This document shows, one piece after another, positions 7,133 through 15,004 of a DNA stretch of 44,098 nt. The translations under genes and the position numbers were made by a program. Numbering within the stretch: the stretch's first letter is position 1; the number at the start of each line of letters is the position of its first letter. The notes beneath the pieces are model-generated. The model was not told the origin of the DNA. It did not search any database and saw only the letters and a program-made list of their open reading frames with translations. The stretch comes from Sphingomonadales bacterium UBA1936 (GTDB taxonomy: Bacteria; Pseudomonadota; Alphaproteobacteria; Sphingomonadales; Sphingomonadaceae): assembly GCA_002336985.1 (NCBI GenBank), contig DDFE01000102.1, positions 1 through 44,098 of the forward strand, written 5' to 3'.

Positions 7133-9094
7133 ATGTCCTACCTTCCTTTTCGCCGATTCTCAGCGGCAACGGCTCGGCACGTCCTTGCCTCGGTTGTCGC
7201 GCTTTTGTGGCTGGTCGCGACTCCGGCCGGGCTGAGCGCGGCACCCGCAGCCGACCCGAACGCCGTGCAAACCGCCTGGCGACTGCTCGACTATATGGCG
7301 GTGGACTATGGCGGCGCGGTCGATGGAGGCCGGATAAAGAGCGCGTCTGAATATGCCGAGATGACCGAATTCGCGGCATCCGTGTCGGCGCGGCTCGCAA
7401 CCTTGCCGCCGACACCGCAGCGCGCGGCATTGATGTCGGGCGCCGCTCGCCTCCAGGCTGTCATCGGCCGCAAGGGGTCGCCGGAAGACGTCGCGAGACT
7501 CGCGCATGGCCTCGCCGCAGGCCTCCTCCAAGCCTATCCCGTCCCGCTCGCCCCCGCCACACCGCCGAGCGACGCGCGAGGCCAGGCATTGTTTCAGACG
7601 ACCTGCGCCGCATGTCATGGCTCGACAGGCGATGGCCATGGCCCGAATGCGGCCAAGCTCAGCACGCCGCCGATCGCCTTCACCGATCTGGCCCGCGCCC
7701 GCCAGCGAAGCATATTCGCGCTCTATCAGGTCATCGGCCAGGGCATTGACGGCACTGCCATGCAGAGTTTCTCGAACCTTCCGAGCGACGATCGCTGGGC
7801 GCTTGCGCTGCGCGCAGGGAGCTTTACCTTTACCGATGCTCAGGTGCGCGAAGGCGAGCGCTTGTGGAAAGCAGATCTTGCGCTGCGACAGCGCATACCC
7901 GACCTCAAGACACTGGTTTCGCTCACCCCCGCCACGCTTTCATCGAGTATCGGCGAACAGCCGGCGCTGGCGGTGATGGCCTATCTGCGCCGTCATCCGG
8001 AGGCGGTGGTCGCGCAGGCGCCTGCCTCACTCTCGCTGGTTCGGCAAAAGCTCGCAGCCAGTCTCGACGCGTTTCGCAAAGGGGACCGTCGCGCTGCCAA
8101 GGAGATCGCGCTCTCCGCCTATCTCGACGGGTTCGAGCCGGTCGAGCCGACTCTGGGCGCGCGCGATGCGACATTGCTCAGCCGGATCGAAGGCGCGATG
8201 GGCGAGTATCGCGCCGCAATCGACCAGGGCGTATCGGCGGATGATCTCGCGACCCGCGCGCTTGTCCTCAACGGCTTGTTCAACGACGCCGAAGCGGCTT
8301 TGGCGCCGAGCGCGTCCAGCCAAGTCTCGACGTTTCTGGGCGCACTGGCGATACTGCTGCGCGAGGGGTTGGAAGCCCTGCTCATCATAGTCGCCATGAT
8401 CGCCTTTCTCCGAAAGGCAGAGCGCACCGAGGTCCTTCCTTATGTCCATGGCGGCTGGATCGGCGCCCTCGCGGCTGGACTGCTCACCTGGTTCGTCGCC
8501 ACCTATGCGATCGGGATCAGCGGCGCGAGCCGCGAACTAACGGAAGGGTTCGGCTCGCTGTTCGCTGCCGTCGTTCTGCTGTCGGTCGGCATCTGGATGC
8601 ACGGCAAGGCGCAGGCCGATCAATGGCAACGCTACATCCGCGACAAGATGGCGCATGCCCTGTCGAGTCGCTCGGCCTGGCTTCTGTGCGGCGTCGCTTT
8701 CGTGGTCGTATACCGCGAGGTGTTCGAGACGATCCTGTTCTACGCGGCGCTTTGGGCACAGGGCAATGGTGGGGCGCTGCTTGCAGGCGCCGGAGCGGCG
8801 GTACTGCTGCTGGGGGTGATCGCTTGGGCCATGCTGCGCTACAGCCGTCAGCTGCCGATCGCCCAATTCTTCTCCTACAGTTCGTGGCTGATGGCGGGGC
8901 TGACGGTCGTCCTCGCCGGGAAGGGCGTCGCCGGCCTTCAGGAAGCCGGCATCATCGACATCGCACCCCTGGCCGCCGCGCCGCGACTGTCGATGCTCGG
9001 CATTTTCCCGACCTGGCAGTCGATCCTGACGCAGCTTGCAATGGCCGCCGCGATATTTATCGGTTTCTCGTACAATCGGCGGCGGAAGTCCTGA
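7133..9094 (+). CDS. Cytochrome c-FTR1 fusion permease (PbrT-like)
   Basis: A 653-residue membrane protein. Residues 1-35 form a signal peptide. A periplasmic part contains a heme c site, CAACH (158-162), and a helical region follows. The C-terminal half is an FTR1/ILT permease with about seven helices and both family metal motifs: REGLEALLII (R410 to E414) and YREVFET (527-533). This domain order is that of PbrT, the lead uptake protein of Cupriavidus, and of related bacterial iron permeases. The heme domain suggests that metal oxidation or electron transfer is coupled to transport. Its promoter matches the two other MerR-type sites of this module, and the ATG lies at the predicted transcription start, suggesting a leaderless message. 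Iron, rather than lead, remains a possible substrate. Confidence 0.87.
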   Translation: MSYLPFRRFSAATARHVLASVVALLWLVATPAGLSAAPAADPNAVQTAWRLLDYMAVDYGGAVDGGRIKSASEYAEMTEFAASVSARLATLPPTPQRAALMSGAARLQAVIGRKGSPEDVARLAHGLAAGLLQAYPVPLAPATPPSDARGQALFQTTCAACHGSTGDGHGPNAAKLSTPPIAFTDLARARQRSIFALYQVIGQGIDGTAMQSFSNLPSDDRWALALRAGSFTFTDAQVREGERLWKADLALRQRIPDLKTLVSLTPATLSSSIGEQPALAVMAYLRRHPEAVVAQAPASLSLVRQKLAASLDAFRKGDRRAAKEIALSAYLDGFEPVEPTLGARDATLLSRIEGAMGEYRAAIDQGVSADDLATRALVLNGLFNDAEAALAPSASSQVSTFLGALAILLREGLEALLIIVAMIAFLRKAERTEVLPYVHGGWIGALAAGLLTWFVATYAIGISGASRELTEGFGSLFAAVVLLSVGIWMHGKAQADQWQRYIRDKMAHALSSRSAWLLCGVAFVVVYREVFETILFYAALWAQGNGGALLAGAGAAVLLLGVIAWAMLRYSRQLPIAQFFSYSSWLMAGLTVVLAGKGVAGLQEAGIIDIAPLAAAPRLSMLGIFPTWQSILTQLAMAAAIFIGFSYNRRRKS

Positions 9095-9507
9095 CGGCGC
9101 CCACTCCACCGCAGCACCAAAGCCACGACCCCGTTTATGCATCGGGCATCAATGTCGGCGTCGTGTGCTCGGAAACATTCAGCGAATCTCGGAGGATCTA
9201 GTGATTCACTGACATCTAACATGAGCGCTGTAGCTTCAGGCCTCGTCGGTGTCGGCCCACACCCGCTTCACGCGTCACAAGTCCACAATTCGAGCGCGCG
9301 CCTGCATCAGTGCGGGGCCACGATGCCGCGGGCATCGTCACATGGAATGTCCTTGGCAGCGGCAATGCCGAACAGGGCGAGAAATCTCGTCCACCGTGGC
9401 TCGCCGTCGAATGTCTTGGCGGCATTGCTATGGCTGACTGCGAGATTGCGGAACTTCGAGGAACCCGAGACGCCGGCGGCATAGAGTTGCATCGCGAAAC
9501 ATGGATT
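9095..9507. other. Gap between FTR1 and XRE-ImmA genes; no clear gene
   Basis: About 410 bases with no frame that I recognise. A 61-codon minus-strand frame (9307-9492) lies directly downstream of the XRE-ImmA/IrrE stop and could be a small third gene of that operon, but it lacks a ribosome binding site and has no family resemblance. No strong terminator hairpin is seen after the FTR1 gene. Confidence 0.4.
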
Positions 9508-10860
9508 TCAGAATAGGTCGGTCAGCAGGTGCTTTTCGATTTTCAGCCACGACGCCGCAGTGTCGAGCGTGATGAGGTTCTTGCGCACCGCTTGCATCGT
9601 CAGAAGCGCGAAACGACTGCCGCGGCTCGACGGAACGCGCGCTTTCAGAAGATTGTCCCTGATTTCCCGCATCTCCCACTTCCGGGTCACGGTCGCGTTC
9701 GCCCTCTTGACGCGTGACACCTCGTCGGCGCGAAGATCGCACACATTGGCAAGATGGTGTGCGGCCGCCAGTGCGGTGATACCGAAACGGTCCGCAATGG
9801 CGGCGGCGGTATCGTGAAAATCGCCCCGCTCCGCATAAAGTGCCCGCACGGCCTCCAACGGCGCGAGAAAAGCGATCGCAAAGGCGTTTGCGCGCGCCTC
9901 TACCGCGTCACGTATGTTGCGACGTCCGAGATCGGCGGAATCATCGACGCGAACCGCTTCAAGCTGGTTGTCGGGATCCCAGAGGAGATGGCCGAGTTCA
10001 TGTGCAATCGTCATGCGCCGGACGAGAATATTGCGGTTGGCGCCCTCTGTGTTGAGGACGATGCCCCGCGACGACCCGACGAGTACAGTCGCACCGGCAA
10101 TGTCGGCCGAAAGCCCGGTATCGATGACCGGAATGCCAAGCGTATCCTGGGCAAGCTTATAGATACTCTCGATTGGCGCCCGTGCCTCGAGGCCCAGCAT
10201 CTCGCGCGTTCGCTCGGCGAGCGAATATCCCTGTTTCCAGATCTGCGTGCCATATTGGCTGTTCTTGCGGCCGAACGCACTTTTCATGTCTCTGTCGGCA
10301 CCCAGAACACGAGAGAGTTCACTCTGGCGCGCGACAACCCATGCGGCGTCGGTGACCGTCGTGATGAAATCCCCCTGACGATCGTCAGCGTTTCGCAATT
10401 CGCGCAGCCTTGTGCCGAGCGCGTGATCGCCTTGCGCAACGCCCGCCAATCCGATCGTGCGCTCGTCGAGCGCGAGCGCCTGGGCAAGCCGTTCGATCGT
10501 TCGAAACGGAACGACCTCGCCCGGCGTTTCAGCGTTCGTCACGTCGTCGACGCTGACCTGCGCGGCCTGCGCGAGTTCCCGCTTCGACAAGCGAAGCGTG
10601 CGGCGGCGTTCGGAGAGCGTCTTTGCCGGCTCGTCGGCATCGGTGATAACACCGACACCGCCCTCCTCGACAACCGTCTCGAGCAAAGCAAGACCATAGG
10701 CATCGAGGGCTTCGCGCGCTGTCAGCCGCCTTCCCGTTGCGCCTTCGCTATCGAGGGCGAGTTGCATCTGGCTGCGAACGAAAATGCGCGCGCTCGTCGC
10801 CGCATGCGCCGCGGCGTCGTCGCCCAGCGAACCCTCCCCGAAAATTTCTTCGAGCGTCAT
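9508..10860 (-). CDS. XRE-family regulator with ImmA/IrrE metallopeptidase domain
   Basis: A 450-residue two-part protein. Around residues 80-140 is a Cro/C1-type helix-turn-helix (LSERRRTLRLSKRELAQAAQVSVDDVTNAE). The C-terminal half holds a zinc peptidase of the ImmA/IrrE class with MTIAHELGHLLWD (H287, E288, H291) and EARANAFAIAFLAP, whose glutamate completes the usual metal site. Such proteins cleave or control repressors in prophages, integrative elements and stress responses. The N-terminal 75 residues are an unrecognised extension. The start codon overlaps the stop of the upstream gene by four bases (ATGA), so the two are one operon. It probably recognises its own promoter region, where a hairpin lies. 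The cleavage target is unknown; the overlapping partner is a reasonable guess. Confidence 0.85.
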   Translation of the reverse strand: MTLEEIFGEGSLGDDAAAHAATSARIFVRSQMQLALDSEGATGRRLTAREALDAYGLALLETVVEEGGVGVITDADEPAKTLSERRRTLRLSKRELAQAAQVSVDDVTNAETPGEVVPFRTIERLAQALALDERTIGLAGVAQGDHALGTRLRELRNADDRQGDFITTVTDAAWVVARQSELSRVLGADRDMKSAFGRKNSQYGTQIWKQGYSLAERTREMLGLEARAPIESIYKLAQDTLGIPVIDTGLSADIAGATVLVGSSRGIVLNTEGANRNILVRRMTIAHELGHLLWDPDNQLEAVRVDDSADLGRRNIRDAVEARANAFAIAFLAPLEAVRALYAERGDFHDTAAAIADRFGITALAAAHHLANVCDLRADEVSRVKRANATVTRKWEMREIRDNLLKARVPSSRGSRFALLTMQAVRKNLITLDTAASWLKIEKHLLTDLF

Positions 10861-11390
10861 ATCAGTTTGGGCGCCGGACCAACGAGGGGAAAAGCACGAT
10901 TCGCTTCCTGATCGTAACCTGTCGAATAGACGGTATAACCAGCATTTCTAAATGCAATTGCAACGTCCTGCATCTCATCTGCGGTGCGAGGCCCATAGCG
11001 GCCGCTGTCACCGCTCACAACGAGCGTGTCGTCCGGGAGCATCAGGAATTCGCCACCGCTGAAGGCGGGGCCCCCACCTGTCAGGTTCGTATGCTTGATC
11101 GCGCTCGAGGCAAGCGCCTTGCCGAAAGCGCACTCTTCCTCGGCGTGAACGACATCCGCTTCGCGCACGACCCAGAGGCGTCGCGGGACAGGAAGGCCGT
11201 CGGCACTTATGGGATCCATTCGCGCGATCGCGTTTTCTGCGGGAGCGGCGCCGTCGATGAGCGGGCTGAGCTGGTCCGGGTCATCCAGCAGTTCGCTCTC
11301 GCTCGGATCCCGGGTGTGACGCGGTCCCCAGGCGGGCCCATGTTGTGCGCGAAACTGATCGAAGGCCGCGTCGGTCAATTCAGCGCTCAA
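10857..11390 (-). CDS. Unknown protein paired with the XRE-ImmA/IrrE gene
   Basis: A 177-residue soluble protein with no transmembrane segment. The C-terminal half (KHTNLTGGGPAFSGGEFLML, then VSGDSGRYGPRTADEMQDVAIAFRNAGY) has the pattern of a small beta fold in which a Gly-Gly-Glu strand is followed by SGxYxPR and a helix. I have seen this pattern near the ends of polymorphic-toxin-like proteins, but I cannot assign a family. It begins with TTG at 11390, which overlaps the end of a 15-codon frame starting at an upstream ATG (MALREADQMGRIVER). It overlaps the XRE-ImmA/IrrE gene by four bases. The tight pairing suggests a substrate, toxin or sensor for that protein. Confidence 0.65.
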   Translation of the reverse strand: MSAELTDAAFDQFRAQHGPAWGPRHTRDPSESELLDDPDQLSPLIDGAAPAENAIARMDPISADGLPVPRRLWVVREADVVHAEEECAFGKALASSAIKHTNLTGGGPAFSGGEFLMLPDDTLVVSGDSGRYGPRTADEMQDVAIAFRNAGYTVYSTGYDQEANRAFPLVGPAPKLI

Positions 11391-11436
11391 CGATCCGTCC
11401 CATCTGATCAGCCTCTCTCAACGCCATGCGCGCGAG

Positions 11437-11457
11437 ACGCCTATGAGAAATAGGCGT
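11437..11457. promoter_or_regulatory. Perfect inverted repeat upstream of the XRE-ImmA operon
   Basis: ACGCCTA (11437-11443), 7-base loop, TAGGCGT (11451-11457). It lies about 50 bases upstream of the TTG start of the operon's first gene. There is no T-run, so an operator for the XRE protein is more likely than a terminator. Confidence 0.5.
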
Positions 11458-11567
11458 TGATTCTCAAGCCATTTTACTGCGTCCGTCAAAGTAGCCGCGC
11501 GAAATCACGATGGCGTAGCCGCTACTCTGCGTGAAATATGCGCACTGAGATCTTTGCTATTTGAGCG

Positions 11568-12920
11568 TCAACTTATGCTCGGTGGCGGAATCCCAAGCGC
11601 GCCGGTTGCCGGATCGACTCCGGCGACGATCCGGCGCGTCAGCGCATGAAAAAGCCCGGAGAGATTGAGGAGCAGGGCATCGTCCTCCGCGCTCGAATAG
11701 GGTGAAACCAGAGCCCCGTGCATGACGTCGTTGCGGATCGTCTTCCACGCCTTGAAGTTGTCGGGCGTTATCCAGCCCTCTTTCCGCAACTGTCGAAGGG
11801 CGATCATTGCGCTCGTCTCGAGCATGCGCACCGCGGCGTCCTTGGCCGGATCCTTGAGGCGTGCGTCGCCGGACCACGAATCGACATACGCCTTGAACGC
11901 GTCCACTTCGGACGCAAGCTTGATCAGGTCGGCGGCCTCCAGATCCGAACGGCGCGAGCCGCGCGGGAACAGGAGGTTGATCAACCCTTCGGCAGCGCTC
12001 GCATAGGTCAGCGCCCAGACCCATCGCGACCCGCTGGCAGCTTGGATGACTTCGACATAGAAGTCAGTGATCGCGTGCGCCTCATGGTCGCCCATGTGTG
12101 CGATGTGCGCCAGCAGGCGCGCATAGCTGTCCCAGAATTCGGCTGGACTCATCGCCGATTTGCCGGCCTGCGACAGTCCGCAAGCGCCGGTTTCCGTCGA
12201 CCAGGACGGCGATGGCCGAATCCAGTTCATGCGTCCCGTCCGTATGCCGCGTGAAACGAAGCGCGGGTAGATGAGCTGCCCGAACAGGATGCGAAGGGGT
12301 TCGCCGAGCCAGTTCTCCGTCATGGTCACGGGAAGCTTCCCGTTTCCCGGCGCATGGATCGTCAGCAGATTGGCGCGATCGTCGAGCGAGAACGTCACTT
12401 CGGTATCGAGTATTTGCATCGTATGAACGGATTGGGCGCCCGATTTGGCTTTCGGGAACAGCCGCCGCAGAAAGATCCGCGCACGGCCTTCGGCCGGGAG
12501 GAGATAGGCGGCATGCGTCTCAAGCGGCGTGGTCCCGCGGTCATCGATCGTCAGCGCGTCGAAATTGCCAGTGAAAATCCAATCTGCGTCGCCGTCGGCC
12601 TCGTCGTCCCCGGTCCAGAGGCTTGGAATGGTCCATCCGCACGAAAGGCGCACACCATCCTCGGTGACGGCATCGAGGCGCTCGCGCAAAAGCCCGTTGT
12701 AGGGGTCGGCCCGAATCCGGTTCATCGTCCGGAGGGCATGGCCGATATCGTCGGGCATACCTACCAATCGATATTGAAACGACGTGGCCGACTGGACAAC
12801 GATTTCACCGCGGCCGACCACCATCGGCGGCTCCCAGTCGCCCGCGAGAAGCGTCATCTCGCGACAGGGAATGACGGCGCCGATTTCGCCATAAGGCTTC
12901 AATCGATCGACGAATGTCAT
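11568..12920 (-). CDS. HEPN-motif protein, possible defence RNase
   Basis: A 450-residue protein. Near the C-terminus it has IRNDVMHGALV, an Rx4H catalytic motif (R396, H401) of the kind that defines HEPN ribonucleases such as those of abortive-infection and ApeA-type defence proteins. The helical region before it (residues about 270-390) fits a HEPN fold. The N-terminal 250 residues are beta-rich by appearance and could be the sensing part, as in ApeA, but I cannot identify them. The start at 12920 has an excellent ribosome binding site (AAGGAG, 6 bases before ATG). It is a single gene, divergent from the DUF1289-like gene and followed by the XRE-ImmA/IrrE pair, in a region rich in mobile-element traces. 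Antiviral function is inference. Confidence 0.68.
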   Translation of the reverse strand: MTFVDRLKPYGEIGAVIPCREMTLLAGDWEPPMVVGRGEIVVQSATSFQYRLVGMPDDIGHALRTMNRIRADPYNGLLRERLDAVTEDGVRLSCGWTIPSLWTGDDEADGDADWIFTGNFDALTIDDRGTTPLETHAAYLLPAEGRARIFLRRLFPKAKSGAQSVHTMQILDTEVTFSLDDRANLLTIHAPGNGKLPVTMTENWLGEPLRILFGQLIYPRFVSRGIRTGRMNWIRPSPSWSTETGACGLSQAGKSAMSPAEFWDSYARLLAHIAHMGDHEAHAITDFYVEVIQAASGSRWVWALTYASAAEGLINLLFPRGSRRSDLEAADLIKLASEVDAFKAYVDSWSGDARLKDPAKDAAVRMLETSAMIALRQLRKEGWITPDNFKAWKTIRNDVMHGALVSPYSSAEDDALLLNLSGLFHALTRRIVAGVDPATGALGIPPPSIS

Positions 12921-13039
12921 CCGATCTCCTTCATTGCCATCATGTCGTCATCGCCGCATTGCCGCCCGATGTCTTTTACGCGCCCGTTCATCTACGGTGC
13001 AATCATTCCGTAGGCATGTGAAAAACAAGATTTGACCTT

Positions 13040-13059
13040 TGTCTCACAATGACGAGACA
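13040..13059. promoter_or_regulatory. Inverted repeat between divergent genes
   Basis: TGTCTC (13040-13045), 8 bases, GAGACA (13054-13059). It lies between the HEPN-motif gene and the small DUF1289-like gene and just after a possible -35 box (TTGACC, 13032-13037), so it is a plausible operator for the rightward gene. Confidence 0.4.
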
Positions 13060-13068
13060 CGCTAAGCC

Positions 13069-13269
13069 ATGAGTACGCCTCAGCGACTATCCCAGTGTCA
13101 CAAGACCTGTACGATCAATCGCAAGACCGCGTTCTGCCCCGCATGCGGGTGTAAACTTGCCGAGATCATCGCGTGGATCGACGCGCAAGAGGGGCCCGAA
13201 CGAAAGGTCCTTGAGGCTTTTCCCACCCCACTGGCCTCTGTCCTTTCGTGCCTGATGCGAATATCCTAA
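13069..13269 (+). CDS. DUF1289-like small cysteine-rich protein
   Basis: A 66-residue protein with the DUF1289 pattern: CHKTCTIN, then FCPACGCKLAEIIAW. The family normally reads CxxxCxID, then LCxGCxRTxxEIxxW. The four to five cysteines suggest a small metal or Fe-S site. The conserved arginine after the second Cys pair is replaced by lysine here, and the spacing is typical. Start at ATG 13069; no strong ribosome binding site is visible. It is convergent with the NRAMP-like gene, whose stop is only 14 bases away. Function of the family is unknown. Confidence 0.65.
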   Translation: MSTPQRLSQCHKTCTINRKTAFCPACGCKLAEIIAWIDAQEGPERKVLEAFPTPLASVLSCLMRIS

Positions 13270-13283
13270 ACGCTAGGGCGGCG

Positions 13284-14549
13284 CTACGAACCCGCCAGCG
13301 GCGTGCTGAGGACGATCATCGCGACTGCAGCGACGGCCATGATCCCCGTCGCGAGCCAGCCAAAAAACTTGAGTGCTGGCGAGGCGACGAAGTCGCCCAT
13401 AATCGAACGCTTGGAGACGACGATCATCAAGCCGATGAGGACGGGGACCGCGACCATCCCATTTATGACTGCGCTCCAGAAAAGCGCCTTTATCGGATTA
13501 ACGTTGGACCAGTCGATGGCCAGACCTAGAACGGTCCCGAGCGTTATGACCGCGTAAAACGCTTTCGCACGCTGCGGCTTGTCTTCGAGGCTCGCACTCC
13601 AGCCGCCGATCTCGCAAACGGCGTAGGCCGACGAACCCGCGAGGACCGGAATGGCAAGAAGGCCCGTCCCGATGATTCCCAGGCTGAAAATCGCGAACGC
13701 AAAGTTTCCCGCAATCGGTTTTAGAGCCTGTGCGGCATCGGCCGCGCTCTGGATATCCGTCTTTCCCGCTGCATTGAGCGTTGCCGCAGTACCAAGCATG
13801 ATTGCCAGCGCGACGATGGTCGACACCCCCATCCCGACGACCGTGTCCCAGCGAATGCGGCTGAGCGCGTCATGAGCCTGTGATTTCTTGTTCTTGAGCG
13901 GCTCGCGCTCGTCGCTTTGATTGATATCCTCGACCTCCTGCGCCGCCTGCCAAAAGAAGAGATATGGGCTGATCGTAGTGCCGAAGATCGCAACGATCGC
14001 GGTGACCGCGGCGACCCCCGATATCTTGGGGACGACGAGCCCCGTCGCCGCAGCCATCCAATCGACCTTAATGATGAAAAGCAACGCGATGTACGCTAAC
14101 AGCACCAGCGTGAGCCACTTCAGGAAATTCACATAGCTGTGATAGGGCACGAACAGTTGCAGGAGCAGTGACACGATCGCGAAGCCGATCGTAAAAACGT
14201 GCGGAGACCCGGGGAGCACGAGGGCGGATGCCGCACCCATTGCGGCGAGATCGGCGCCGACATTTATGGTGTTCGCGCAGAAGAGCAGTCCAATGAGTGC
14301 GATGACAATGCCCTTGGGCATGACCTTGTCCAGGCTGTTGCCAAGACCGTGTCCCGTGACACGGCCGACGCGGGCGCTCGCGAGCTGGACAGCGACCATG
14401 AGCGGATAGGCCAATGTCATCGTCCACATCAGGCCGGTGCCGAACTGTGCTCCCGCCTGTGAATAAGTCGCAATGCCGCTCGGATCGTCATCCGCTGCGC
14501 CGGTGACAAGCCCGGGTCCCAACCGCTTCAGCTTGTCCAGTATATTCAT
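13284..14549 (-). CDS. NRAMP-family divalent metal transporter with variant metal site
   Basis: A 421-residue membrane protein with about eleven helices and NRAMP topology. The first helix reads GPGLVTGAADDDPSGIATYSQAGAQFG, where classical MntH proteins have DPGN. The helix-6 motif that normally supplies a methionine and histidine (MPH) reads GTTISPYLFFWQ, without the methionine. Losing that methionine weakens selectivity for Mn/Fe/Cd and is known from NRAMP-related magnesium and aluminium transporters. So the substrate could be magnesium or another hard cation instead of manganese. A hydrophilic loop after helix 6 (EVEDINQSDEREPLKNKKSQ) is longer than in MntH. It stands alone on the minus strand; no mntR or Mn riboswitch is visible upstream. 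Confidence 0.87.
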   Translation of the reverse strand: MNILDKLKRLGPGLVTGAADDDPSGIATYSQAGAQFGTGLMWTMTLAYPLMVAVQLASARVGRVTGHGLGNSLDKVMPKGIVIALIGLLFCANTINVGADLAAMGAASALVLPGSPHVFTIGFAIVSLLLQLFVPYHSYVNFLKWLTLVLLAYIALLFIIKVDWMAAATGLVVPKISGVAAVTAIVAIFGTTISPYLFFWQAAQEVEDINQSDEREPLKNKKSQAHDALSRIRWDTVVGMGVSTIVALAIMLGTAATLNAAGKTDIQSAADAAQALKPIAGNFAFAIFSLGIIGTGLLAIPVLAGSSAYAVCEIGGWSASLEDKPQRAKAFYAVITLGTVLGLAIDWSNVNPIKALFWSAVINGMVAVPVLIGLMIVVSKRSIMGDFVASPALKFFGWLATGIMAVAAVAMIVLSTPLAGS

Positions 14550-14758
14550 TCCCTAAGCACAGTTTGCCATGGGGCATAAGACGAGACCGACTGAAGCGAT
14601 GATAAATGAAAGTTGAGCACGATACAGTCCGTTATTGACGGGCGTTGCAACGTCCATGTTCGGTCAAGGTTGCATCGCCGTGTCCCAATGTGCCGACACC
14701 GATCTAGGTCGCGCGCCATGCGATAACTGCCAGGCCCGTTACGCGCTCATGTCCGTTG

Positions 14759-15004
14759 TCACGCGATCAGCAAGAGACATGTCAGCAGCGCGAATACGGC
14801 TGCCTCATCCCAGTAGGTAAAATTATGATGGTTCAACCTGTCGCGGCGGAAAAGAGCGAGCCCGATGTCGAAAACAGTTGCGAATGCGAAAAGAATGACG
14901 GTGTTGGCGCGGAAGACCGACGGTCCGCGCGCCAAAGCGAACGCGGCGAGGATCGTCAATTTCAATGCCAGCCGTCGCAGCGGATAAGCGTTTAAGTTGC
15001 GCAT
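14759..15004 (-). CDS. Small inner-membrane protein, unknown
   Basis: An 81-residue protein with three hydrophobic segments (LALKLTILAAFALA, TVILFAFATVFDIGLALF, AAVFALLTCLLLI) joined by short charged loops such as RRDRLNHHNFTYWDE. The frame could extend upstream to 15067, but ATG 15004 gives the better membrane-protein N-terminus. No ribosome binding site is obvious. I do not recognise a family. It lies between two metal transporter genes but is not in an operon with either. Confidence 0.5.
   Translation of the reverse strand: MRNLNAYPLRRLALKLTILAAFALARGPSVFRANTVILFAFATVFDIGLALFRRDRLNHHNFTYWDEAAVFALLTCLLLIA

Noticed and set aside
9754..10911. 385-codon plus-strand frame opposite the XRE-ImmA gene
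   Set aside because: Antisense shadow; the minus frame carries the HELGH motif and overlaps its operon partner.
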